Positions 52,867-60,264 of a stretch of DNA of 64,000 bases are shown one piece after another. The DNA comes from Bacteroidales bacterium (GTDB taxonomy: Bacteria > Bacteroidota > Bacteroidia > Bacteroidales > UBA932). Every line of letters begins with the position of its first letter. Position 1 is the stretch's first letter. The position numbers were made by a program, and so were the translations under genes. Under the pieces are notes generated by a model that saw only the letters and a list, made by a program, of their open reading frames with translations, did not search any database and was not told where the DNA came from. The stretch is taken from the NCBI GenBank assembly GCA_016281015.1, contig JAEEHS010000020.1, forward strand, positions 26,297 to 90,296, read 5' to 3'.

Positions 52867-54512
52867 TGCTCCGCTCCCTCCAAGTCGAAAACTATGTGTT
52901 GATTGACTCTCTGGAAACCAGTTTTCCGGAGGGTCTCATCATTATAAGCGGCGCGACCGGTGCAGGAAAGTCCATCCTTCTGGGCGCTCTCGGCCTCCTC
53001 TTGGGGGCCAAGGCGGACGGAAGCATGGTCGGTCCCCACGGGGAGAACTGCGTCGTGGAAGGCGTTTTCGACGGGGGGGAAGATGAGGTGATCCAGCGCA
53101 TTCTCCGGGAGAATGAACTGGAGGAAGGGACATCTTTGACCATTCGCCGGGTTGTCGGCCGTTCGGGCCGCTCCCGGAGCTTTGTGAATGACTGCCCGGT
53201 TACCCTCGGCATCCTGCAGGAACTCTCCACCCGGTTGGTGGATGTCCATTCCCAGCACCAGACCCTGCTGCTGTCCGACGCTCTTTTCCGCCTCAGGGTC
53301 CTGGACCATTATGCCGGAAATGCCGATGCCTTGAAAGCGGCCGCTTCCGCCTGGGGCCGCCTGCGTTCGCTGGAAGAGGAAAGGGAGCAGCTGAGTGGGA
53401 AAATCTCGCACTTGGATGAGGAGCGGGACTACCATGAGGCCCGTTTCCGCCGCCTGGAGGAGGCCGGGTTGAAAGAAGGGGAGCTGGAGGCGCTCGAACA
53501 AGAGCAGTTGCAACTTGCCCATGCCGAGCAGTTGAAGGAACAGCTTTACAGTGCAGCCGGGGCTTTTGAAATCGAAGACAGTTCCCTGGTGCAACGCCTG
53601 AAAGAAGCCGTCCGCCAGCTGGATAAGGCGGCAGCGTTTATTCCTTCCCTGGAGGGGCTTTCCGGGCGCTTGGAATCGGCCCGCCTGGAATTGGAAGATA
53701 TCGAGGAGGAGATTTCCACCGTCTCTTCCCGGATCGACGTATCGGAGGACCGGCTACAGGCCGTCGAAGAGCGCCTGTCCCAGCTGTATGACCTGATGAA
53801 GCGTTTCGGCGCTCGGACCGTGGCGGAATTGATGGCCCAGCGGGACGCCTTGTCGGAAGCCCTCTTTGATGCTTCCGCCCTCGAGGAGCGGCTCGCGGAG
53901 GTGGAGCGGCAGCTCTCTCTGGCCCGGAAAGAATATGAGGCGACGGCAGATCGACTGCATGCTGTCCGTGAGAAAGCCTGCCAGCCATTTTCGGAGGCCA
54001 TCCTTTCCCAACTCCGTTTCCTGGAACTGGACCATGCCGTTTTTTCCGTGGAACTCGCCCCGGCGGCGGAAGGTCCCTCCGGGCGGGATGCGGTCCGTTT
54101 CCTTTTCTCGTCGACCGGCGCTCATCCTCAGGATGTCGCCAAATGTGCTTCCGGCGGCGAACTGTCCCGTATCATGCTCTGTCTCAAGGCGATGATGGCC
54201 CGCTATACCGCCATGCCGACCTTGATTTTCGATGAAATCGATACGGGCGTCTCCGGTTCGACGGCCGACAAGATGGGCCGGATGATCTGCGACATGGGCG
54301 CGGATATGCAGGTCTTCGCCATCACTCACCTTCCCCAGGTGGCCGCCAAGGGGAATGCCCATTATCTGGTGACAAAGCGTGACGATGTGACTTCTGTCGC
54401 CCCGCTCGACACTGAGGGCCGCATCCGGGAACTCGCACGGATGCTCTCCGGCGAAGTCGTAACGCCGGAAGCCCTGGCCAATGCCCGCGCGCTGCTCTCT
54501 AGCGGGCGATGA
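52866..54512 (+). CDS. recN: DNA repair protein RecN
   Basis: This 548-residue SMC-like ATPase acts in double-strand break repair. Walker A is ISGATGAGKSILLGAL, and the coiled-coil arms hold long Glu/Leu-rich stretches (about 160-380). The ABC signature is KCASGGELSRIMLCLKAMM and Walker B is TLIFDEIDTGVSG, followed by VFAITHLPQVAAKGNAHYLV. It is typical in length. The last 14 bases overlap the 3' end of the convergent LysM gene. Confidence 0.97.
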   Translation: MLRSLQVENYVLIDSLETSFPEGLIIISGATGAGKSILLGALGLLLGAKADGSMVGPHGENCVVEGVFDGGEDEVIQRILRENELEEGTSLTIRRVVGRSGRSRSFVNDCPVTLGILQELSTRLVDVHSQHQTLLLSDALFRLRVLDHYAGNADALKAAASAWGRLRSLEEEREQLSGKISHLDEERDYHEARFRRLEEAGLKEGELEALEQEQLQLAHAEQLKEQLYSAAGAFEIEDSSLVQRLKEAVRQLDKAAAFIPSLEGLSGRLESARLELEDIEEEISTVSSRIDVSEDRLQAVEERLSQLYDLMKRFGARTVAELMAQRDALSEALFDASALEERLAEVERQLSLARKEYEATADRLHAVREKACQPFSEAILSQLRFLELDHAVFSVELAPAAEGPSGRDAVRFLFSSTGAHPQDVAKCASGGELSRIMLCLKAMMARYTAMPTLIFDEIDTGVSGSTADKMGRMICDMGADMQVFAITHLPQVAAKGNAHYLVTKRDDVTSVAPLDTEGRIRELARMLSGEVVTPEALANARALLSSGR

Positions 54513-56145
54513 CCGTAGAATAATCTTTCTTGTAGAGGATCCGCCGGACGGCTGTGTTGACGTAACCCTTTTCCCCCTTCGGGGCGAAGAGAAAGTCCGT
54601 ATGCAGACCGCTGACCCGGTCTGTGCCCAAGGAACGCCTCCAGTCCCGGCCATAGCGGGCGGCCCGGCTGAAGAAGAAACGGGCCGTGTCATAGCCCTGG
54701 AAGGCGAATTGGGTCGGTTCCGTATTGTACAGGGCCCGGTAGGCAAGGACAAATGCTTCGACGGCCGGATCCCGATAGTCGACAAAATAGGATGAGCACA
54801 GATGGAGGCTGGCCTGGTGGTAGGCGCTGCCTTCGATGGTCTCGAAGGTCCGGACCTTGGACGGGGCATACATCACGACCTGGTATCCTTTTCCGATCAT
54901 GATGCCGAGGTTGCGCACCACATCTCCGATGAAGGCTTCGCTTTCCGAGGCGACGACAACGCGGTTCACAACCCCCTTGTCCATCTTTTCCGTCAGGATG
55001 GACGGAACGCCGCGCCCTTCGACGATGGCGTAACTCAGGATTTCATAGCTGGTTCCGCTTTCTGAAAGGGCCTGGCGGAGCTGGACCGCGGCGGCGGTGC
55101 TCTTGGCGTTCTTCTCCGTGACGAGCAGGATCCGGTCTCCGGTCTTCATTTCACTGTCCATCCACCCGACGAGCGAGGCATACTGGTTCTCCGCCGGGGA
55201 CGGGGCCTGGATGAAGGAAGGATAATTCCCACCGAGTGAAGCGGCTTTGGGATCCAGCGGAGAAATCACCGGCACCTGACCGTCCACGCGCTGGAGGACC
55301 GCCTCCAGGTCTCGCGATGCAACCGGTCCGAGGACAAAGTCGCAGCGGGCGAGGTCTGAAGCAGCCGGAATACCGGCGTAGAGATCATAGACATGGATCT
55401 TGGCCCGGACGCCTTCGGCTTCCAGATCCCGGATGGCCATCAGCGCACCGCAATAAAAGTCCATGTTGAGGCCGCTGACTTTTCCGGAGGAGTTCAAGGG
55501 CAGAATCAGCGCGGCCTCGACCGGATGCCCGCCGGGAATCTCCGCAAGGACAGGGCTTTCGTCCGGCTCGGGAAACTCGGGAAGGACGGGAGGGGCCGCT
55601 TCCTGCTCCTTCTGCTCGTTTTCCGCTTCTGCGGGGGGCGGAGTCACCAGCGACACGTTGCCGTCCGGCATCGGGATGCGCAGGATCTGGCGGGTGCTCA
55701 GTTTCCGGGATTTCAGCCCGTTGAAGTCCATGATTTCGCGGACGGTGACGCCATAGAGTTTGGCGATGTCGTCAATATCCTCGAACCAGCGGACCTTGTG
55801 CTCCCGGTACTCTCCGCTGCTCTGGGGCGGGGTCTGGGGCCGGGGTGTCTCGCTGGCACTGCTCTCCTTGAAAGGAATGAGGATGATGGCGTTTTTCTGG
55901 AGTCCGGTTTCCCTCAGCGAAGGGTTGGCCTCATAGAGCATGTCTTCCGTGATGCCATAGGCCCGGGTGATGCCATAGATGGTCTGGCGTTCCAGGACGA
56001 CGTGCGACAGGTAGACTTTGCCGTTCAGACGGACTTTCTCCTTGGAGACGGTTACCGGCGTGGGCACATATTCCTGGGCAAAACCACCCTGGCTGAAAGC
56101 GAGGCAGACCACTGCCGCTATGGCGAGGAAGCGTTTCATACTCAT
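54499..56145 (-). CDS. LysM-domain protein with C-terminal periplasmic-binding-type domain
   Basis: This 548-residue secreted protein has a signal peptide ending in GGFAQ. Two LysM modules follow: YLSHVVLERQTIYGITRAYGITEDMLYEANP (about 46-80) and HKVRWFEDIDDIAKLYGVTVREIMDFNGL (about 114-145). A Pro/Glu-rich linker connects to a type I periplasmic-binding domain (about 205-548) with VEAALILPLNSSGKVSGLNMDFYCGALMAI and DRILLVTEKNAKSTAAAVQLRQ. The design recalls LpoA-type activators that link peptidoglycan binding to a receptor domain; a similar role is inference. A second Met at 56139 could be the true start. It lies 4 bp after the glycosyltransferase stop and overlaps recN by 14 bp tail to tail. 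Confidence 0.85.
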   Translation of the reverse strand: MSMKRFLAIAAVVCLAFSQGGFAQEYVPTPVTVSKEKVRLNGKVYLSHVVLERQTIYGITRAYGITEDMLYEANPSLRETGLQKNAIILIPFKESSASETPRPQTPPQSSGEYREHKVRWFEDIDDIAKLYGVTVREIMDFNGLKSRKLSTRQILRIPMPDGNVSLVTPPPAEAENEQKEQEAAPPVLPEFPEPDESPVLAEIPGGHPVEAALILPLNSSGKVSGLNMDFYCGALMAIRDLEAEGVRAKIHVYDLYAGIPAASDLARCDFVLGPVASRDLEAVLQRVDGQVPVISPLDPKAASLGGNYPSFIQAPSPAENQYASLVGWMDSEMKTGDRILLVTEKNAKSTAAAVQLRQALSESGTSYEILSYAIVEGRGVPSILTEKMDKGVVNRVVVASESEAFIGDVVRNLGIMIGKGYQVVMYAPSKVRTFETIEGSAYHQASLHLCSSYFVDYRDPAVEAFVLAYRALYNTEPTQFAFQGYDTARFFFSRAARYGRDWRRSLGTDRVSGLHTDFLFAPKGEKGYVNTAVRRILYKKDYSTVIAR

Positions 56146-56149
56146 GTGT

Positions 56150-57265
56150 CTATAAAGTCTTGGCGAAGGCGGTCAAACACTCGGCAAAGCGGTCCCAGCT
56201 GAGCCGGTCCTTTTCGCTCCGGATGGCACGGACGCAGCCCTCCCTGAGGGACGGGTCCGCAAAATACCGGAGGATTTCTTTCCGGATTCCCTCCGCGCTG
56301 ACATCGGAAGTGACAATTCCCGTGCCGCTGTCTCCGATCATCTCCCGGAGACCGCCGACATCGGTGGTGATCATCGGTACCTCGAAATGGTAGGAAATCG
56401 AACTGATGCCGCTTTGGGTGGCACTCCGGTAGGGAAGGACGACGACATCGGCCGCGGAAAAGTACTGCTTGACCTCGACGTCCCGGATGTAGTTCAGGTA
56501 GAGATGGACCCGTTCCTTGCCCCGCATCCGGTCGATGATGCGGCGGTATTTGTCGAATCCGCCGTAGGGCTCGCCGGCAATGACCAGCTGATAGTCCTCC
56601 GGCAGATCCCGGAAGGCTTCCAGGAGGATGTCCAGGCCTTTGTATTCCCGGATCAGTCCGAAGAAAAGCAGGGTCTTCATCCCGGGGTCGATTCCCAGCC
56701 CTTCCGCAGCTTCTTCCCGGGTCAGGGCTGCGCCGAAATGGGAATACAGGGGATGGGGGTGGACTTCGTACCGGGCCTCCGGCAGGAAGGACTTCAACTC
56801 GTCCGCCACCGCGTCGCACAGGGTGATGAAACCGTCGGCCCCTTTCAGGAAATAGCGGGTCAGCGGCGGGTCGAAGAAATGGCGCTCATGAGGAATGACA
56901 TTGTCCAGGATGGCGACCACCTTGCAGCCCACATGACGTTCCACCCAGCCCAGGGACGGGGCGAACCAGGACATCCAGTAACGAAGGACGACCAGATCCG
57001 CTCCCCATTCCCGGATTTTCCGGGCCGTCTTGAACCAGGTGTGGGGCAGCATCGTGTCCAGGACCGCTTCGCTCTCGACAGGGATGGCATCATCGTTGAC
57101 GGTGACATACTGGGTCTTGCCGGGAAACAGGAGGGAGGGATACTGCCGGGTGAAATTGAACGCTTTGACATCATGGTCCTTGCCCAATGCATCCTTGAGC
57201 GATGCATTGAATTGGGCGATACCACCCCTGAAAGGGTAGAAGCAGGACAGGATGGCGATTCTCAC
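56150..57265 (-). CDS. GT4-family glycosyltransferase
   Basis: This 371-residue cytoplasmic glycosyltransferase starts MRIAILSCFYPFRGGIAQFNASL and has the GT-B fold. The C-domain shows LLFFGLIREYKGLDILLEAF and VIAGEPYGGFDKY, and the donor-site block VVLPYRSATQSGISSISYHFEVPMITTDVGGLREMI contains the family's E-x7-E-like region in altered form (no first Glu; Ser-Ile-Ser-Ser instead). The acceptor is unknown; envelope polysaccharide or lipid-linked sugar are likely options. The stop of the Skp-like gene shares one base with its start region (57265). Confidence 0.9.
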   Translation of the reverse strand: MRIAILSCFYPFRGGIAQFNASLKDALGKDHDVKAFNFTRQYPSLLFPGKTQYVTVNDDAIPVESEAVLDTMLPHTWFKTARKIREWGADLVVLRYWMSWFAPSLGWVERHVGCKVVAILDNVIPHERHFFDPPLTRYFLKGADGFITLCDAVADELKSFLPEARYEVHPHPLYSHFGAALTREEAAEGLGIDPGMKTLLFFGLIREYKGLDILLEAFRDLPEDYQLVIAGEPYGGFDKYRRIIDRMRGKERVHLYLNYIRDVEVKQYFSAADVVVLPYRSATQSGISSISYHFEVPMITTDVGGLREMIGDSGTGIVTSDVSAEGIRKEILRYFADPSLREGCVRAIRSEKDRLSWDRFAECLTAFAKTL

Positions 57266-57861
57266 TACTTGTTCTCTTTTGTTTTGAGGTATTCCTCATT
57301 CAGTCCGGCGACGAGTTCTTCCGTGATGTCGAGTTTCGGATCACCGGTAACGACGGGCGTGGAGAGAATCTCACCGCCGGTCGCGATGATCATGGCATAC
57401 TGCTTCTGCTCGTTGTACTTCTGGACATACTCGGAAATGGCGTTGGCGATCTGGTTCATCATCACCTGCTGCTCTTCGGCCATTTCCTGGTTCTTCTTCA
57501 TGACGTACTGCTGATAGTCGGCCTGCTGCTGCTGAAGTTTCTGCTGCTGGACTTCGGCGACGGAACGGGTCAGCAGACCTTTCTCGATCTTGTTCTGGAA
57601 GTCGTTGATGTCCTTCTCCAGTTTCTTTCCCCGGCGGTCGATTTCGGACTGGATGCCGCCCACCTTGGTCTCGACGACACTCCGCAGGTCATTGGCCATG
57701 TCGTATTCCTGGGAAATCTTGTCCATGTTGAAGAATACGATGCTGCCGGCGACGGCGCTCGAGTCGGCGGATGCGGTTTCGGCCGGCTTGTTGCCGGTGT
57801 TCTGGTTGCAGGCCGTCAGGGTGAGGGCCAGTGCGCTGAGAAGAATGATGCTTTTTTTCAT
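57265..57861 (-). CDS. OmpH/Skp-like lipoprotein
   Basis: This 198-residue lipoprotein (lipobox LTAC) has a Gln-rich coiled coil in the middle (VQQQKLQQQQADYQQY and KKNQEMAEEQQVM) flanked by IVFFNMDKISQEYDMANDL and a C-terminal YAMIIATGGEILSTP. The layout is that of OmpH/Skp, a periplasmic chaperone of outer membrane proteins. Most Skp proteins are soluble and cleaved; here a Cys lipid anchor is likely. It is a distant paralogue of the 62904-63470 gene. A promoter box lies 35 bases upstream. Confidence 0.85.
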   Translation of the reverse strand: MKKSIILLSALALTLTACNQNTGNKPAETASADSSAVAGSIVFFNMDKISQEYDMANDLRSVVETKVGGIQSEIDRRGKKLEKDINDFQNKIEKGLLTRSVAEVQQQKLQQQQADYQQYVMKKNQEMAEEQQVMMNQIANAISEYVQKYNEQKQYAMIIATGGEILSTPVVTGDPKLDITEELVAGLNEEYLKTKENK

Positions 57862-57895
57862 TGTATGGTTTTTTGTTTATTATCGTTGCAGATTG

Positions 57896-57903
57896 CAAAA
57901 ATA
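57896..57903 (-). promoter_or_regulatory. -7 box upstream of the Skp-like lipoprotein gene
   Basis: The minus strand reads TATTTTTG, a perfect TAnnTTTG, directly after the pdxJ stop. Transcription would start near 57891 with a leader of about 30 bases. It separates this three-gene envelope unit from pdxJ. Confidence 0.65.
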
Positions 57904-57904
57904 G

Positions 57905-58624
57905 TCATTTTTTGCGGATTTCCGAAAGATAGGCCGCAATCGTTTTCTCCAGCCCCAGGTAGAGCGCGTCTGAAATGAGGGCGTGGCCGATGGAAACTTC
58001 GTCCGTCCAGGGGATGGTCCGGACGAAATAGGCGAGGTTTTCCAGGGACAAGTCGTGCCCGGCATTCAGTCCGAGACCGGCCTGCCGTGCAGCCTTCGCC
58101 GTCTCCAGATAGCGGGAGATGGCTTTTTCTGCTCCGGCGGGGTATTCCAGGGCATAGTCGGCGGTGTAAAGTTCCACGCGGTCGGCTCCGCACTCGGCGG
58201 CGCCGAAGGCCATTTCCGGAACCGGGTCGATAAAGATGGAGGTGCGGATGCCCTCGCGGCGGAACCGTTCGCAGATTCCGCTCAGGAAATCCCTGTTTTT
58301 CAGCGTATCCCATCCGGCGTTGGAGGTAATGGCGTCATGGGCGTCCGGAACGAGGGTGACCTGGTCCGGGTGAACTTCCAGGACCAGATCGACAAAAGAA
58401 GGAATGGGGTTCCCTTCGATGTTGAATTCCGTCCTGAGGAGCGGCCGGATTTCCCGGACATCGCTGTAGCGGATGTGCCGCTCATCCGGACGGGGATGGA
58501 CCGTAATCCCTTCGGCGCCGAAAGATTCGATGTCGAGGGCCGCTTTTGTCACATCTGGCAGATTGCCTCCGCGGGCATTGCGGAGGGTGGCTATTTTATT
58601 GATATTTACACTCAGTCTGGTCAT
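57905..58624 (-). CDS. pdxJ: Pyridoxine 5'-phosphate synthase
   Basis: This 239-residue TIM-barrel enzyme makes pyridoxine 5'-phosphate, the last step of the DXP-dependent vitamin B6 pathway. It starts [18 protein letters not shown], with the conserved [43 protein letters not shown] and [13 protein letters not shown] placed the start at 58624; the frame is open to 58648, but those codons fall at or before the promoter box at 58646-58653. The expected partner pdxA is not in the window. Confidence 0.96.
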   Translation of the reverse strand: MTRLSVNINKIATLRNARGGNLPDVTKAALDIESFGAEGITVHPRPDERHIRYSDVREIRPLLRTEFNIEGNPIPSFVDLVLEVHPDQVTLVPDAHDAITSNAGWDTLKNRDFLSGICERFRREGIRTSIFIDPVPEMAFGAAECGADRVELYTADYALEYPAGAEKAISRYLETAKAARQAGLGLNAGHDLSLENLAYFVRTIPWTDEVSIGHALISDALYLGLEKTIAAYLSEIRKK

Positions 58625-58645
58625 GATTGTGTCGCTTTGTCGGCG

Positions 58646-58653
58646 CAAAATTA
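58646..58653 (-). promoter_or_regulatory. -7 box upstream of pdxJ
   Basis: The minus strand reads TAATTTTG, a perfect TAnnTTTG. It sets the transcript start near 58640 and thus fixes the pdxJ start at 58624 rather than 58648. Confidence 0.68.
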
Positions 58654-58675
58654 GTGATTTTTATAAATAAAGTAT

Positions 58676-58683
58676 TAATTTTG
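58676..58683 (+). promoter_or_regulatory. -7 box upstream of nadK
   Basis: TAATTTTG is a perfect TAnnTTTG on the plus strand. Transcription would start near 58688, with a leader of about 17 bases. Only 22 bases separate it from the divergent pdxJ box, so the two promoters must share their upstream sequence. Confidence 0.66.
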
Positions 58684-58705
58684 GGGCTTGAATTGAATTG
58701 ACACG

Positions 58706-59530
58706 ATGAAAATAGGTTACTTCATTCTCGAAGGAGAACAGGAAAACAGAGACCGGATGATCTGTCTGCTGGACGAACTCCGCACGGCAGGTTACGAAAT
58801 ATATCCCATCCAGACCAAGGCGGATGTCCTTCCGGATACCGACCTGGTCCTTTCCATGGGCGGAGACGGGACATTCCTCAGCGCGGCCCATGTCGTCTCG
58901 GATATCGGCCTGCCGATCCTGGGCGTGAATTTCGGCCGCATCGGCTTCCTCTGTGAAAACCGCCCTGAAGCGGTACTGCAGGCCTTGATGGAAGGTTCTT
59001 TCTCCATCGAATACCGGACGGTCCTGAACGCGACCCTGAAAGGCCCCGGCGCCCGCAAGAACATCGGCATGCTGCCTTACTCGGTCAATGAAGTGTCCAT
59101 CCACCGCAGCGGCGCCTCCGTCCTGGGAATCCATGTGTCCATCAACGGGGAAGCGCTGCCGACCTACTGGGCCGACGGCCTGATCGTGGCGACGTCCTCC
59201 GGCTCGACGGCCTATTCGCTGAGCGTCGGCGGACCGATCTGTATGCCGGATACCAAGGTGCTGATTCTCGCGCCGATCGCCCCGCACAACCTCAATGTCC
59301 GTCCGCTGGTCCTTCCGGAAACGGCGAAGGTGGACATTTCGATCGAGTGCCGGGACGGTGTCGCCATCATGTCCACGGACAATCGCAGTGTGGAGATTGA
59401 ACCGGACTGGACCATCCATATCGAGATGGCACAGTTTTCGCTCAAGCGCATCCGGCTCGCCGAGTCCGGTTTCGTGAAGGCCCTGACTTCACGGCTGTTC
59501 TGGGGTGAGGATATCCGAAACAACAATTAA
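58706..59530 (+). CDS. nadK: NAD kinase
   Basis: This 274-residue enzyme phosphorylates NAD to NADP. The conserved GGDGT is in VLSMGGDGTFLSAAHV (about residue 52). Then come NFGRIGFLCE, the substrate-binding WADGLIVATSSGSTAYSLSVGGP and PIAPHNLNVRPLVLP. It is typical in length. It is first in the nadK-uppS-bamA-skp run and is followed by uppS 2 bp later. Confidence 0.98.
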   Translation: MKIGYFILEGEQENRDRMICLLDELRTAGYEIYPIQTKADVLPDTDLVLSMGGDGTFLSAAHVVSDIGLPILGVNFGRIGFLCENRPEAVLQALMEGSFSIEYRTVLNATLKGPGARKNIGMLPYSVNEVSIHRSGASVLGIHVSINGEALPTYWADGLIVATSSGSTAYSLSVGGPICMPDTKVLILAPIAPHNLNVRPLVLPETAKVDISIECRDGVAIMSTDNRSVEIEPDWTIHIEMAQFSLKRIRLAESGFVKALTSRLFWGEDIRNNN

Positions 59531-59532
59531 AC

Positions 59533-60231
59533 ATGGAAGAGCGCATTCCGAGACACGTCTCGATTATCATGGACGGCAACGGCCGCTGGGCGAAAGCCCG
59601 GGGCAAGGAGCGTGTCCAGGGACATATCGAAGGAGTGGAAAGTGTCCGCGCCTGCGTAGAGGCTGCGGCGGAGGAGGGGGTGGAGTTTCTTTCCCTGTAT
59701 GCCTTCTCCGAGGAGAACTGGAACCGTCCGGCGGAGGAAGTGTCCGCCCTGATGGACCTGATGATGCTCTCCATCCGTCGGGAAGTCGGCTCCTTTGTCA
59801 AGAACGGCATCCGCTGTATCGTGCTGGGAAACCGCTCCCGCCTGAGCGAAAAAGCGCGCTCGGCCATTGAAGGCATGGAGCGCGAGACAGCCGGAGGTGG
59901 GCGCATGACCCTGGTCGTCTTTCTCAGTTACAGCGGCAAGTGGGACATTCTCCAGGCGGCCCAAAAGGCGGCGGCCGCCCATCCGGAAGGGCTGGACTCT
60001 CTGACGCAGGAAGATTTTTCCTCTTATCTGGTCACCGCCGGAATTCCGGATCCGGACCTGCTGATCCGGACGTCCGGGGAACAGCGGATTTCCAATTATC
60101 TGCTCTGGCAGTGCGCCTATACCGAGTTCCTTTTTACAGACGTTTTGTGGCCGGATTTCCGGAAGGAGGAGTTCCGTTCCGCCCTTCGGGAGTACGCAAA
60201 GCGGGACCGGCGGTTCGGAAAAGTGAAATAA
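59533..60231 (+). CDS. uppS: Isoprenyl transferase (undecaprenyl diphosphate synthase)
   Basis: This 232-residue cis-prenyltransferase makes the C55 lipid carrier for cell wall and envelope sugars. It opens with PRHVSIIMDGNGRWAKARG, the family's diphosphate-binding block, then LYAFSEENWNRPAEEVSALM, and ends with PDPDLLIRTSGEQRISNYLLWQCAYTEFLFTDVLWPDF. All signature blocks are complete. It lies 2 bp after nadK. Confidence 0.98.
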   Translation: MEERIPRHVSIIMDGNGRWAKARGKERVQGHIEGVESVRACVEAAAEEGVEFLSLYAFSEENWNRPAEEVSALMDLMMLSIRREVGSFVKNGIRCIVLGNRSRLSEKARSAIEGMERETAGGGRMTLVVFLSYSGKWDILQAAQKAAAAHPEGLDSLTQEDFSSYLVTAGIPDPDLLIRTSGEQRISNYLLWQCAYTEFLFTDVLWPDFRKEEFRSALREYAKRDRRFGKVK

Positions 60232-60237
60232 AAGAGT

Positions 60238-60245
60238 TATCTTTG
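60238..60245 (+). promoter_or_regulatory. -7 box upstream of bamA
   Basis: TATCTTTG is a perfect TAnnTTTG, 6 bases after the uppS stop. Transcription would start near 60250. This favours the ATG at 60265 for bamA, because the ATG at 60253 would leave almost no leader. Confidence 0.6.
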
Positions 60246-60264
60246 CAGGATAATGCATAAATTG

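Noticed and set aside
58624..58648. Upstream ATG for pdxJ at 58648
   Set aside because: It overlaps the pdxJ promoter box; the family N-terminus starts at 58624.
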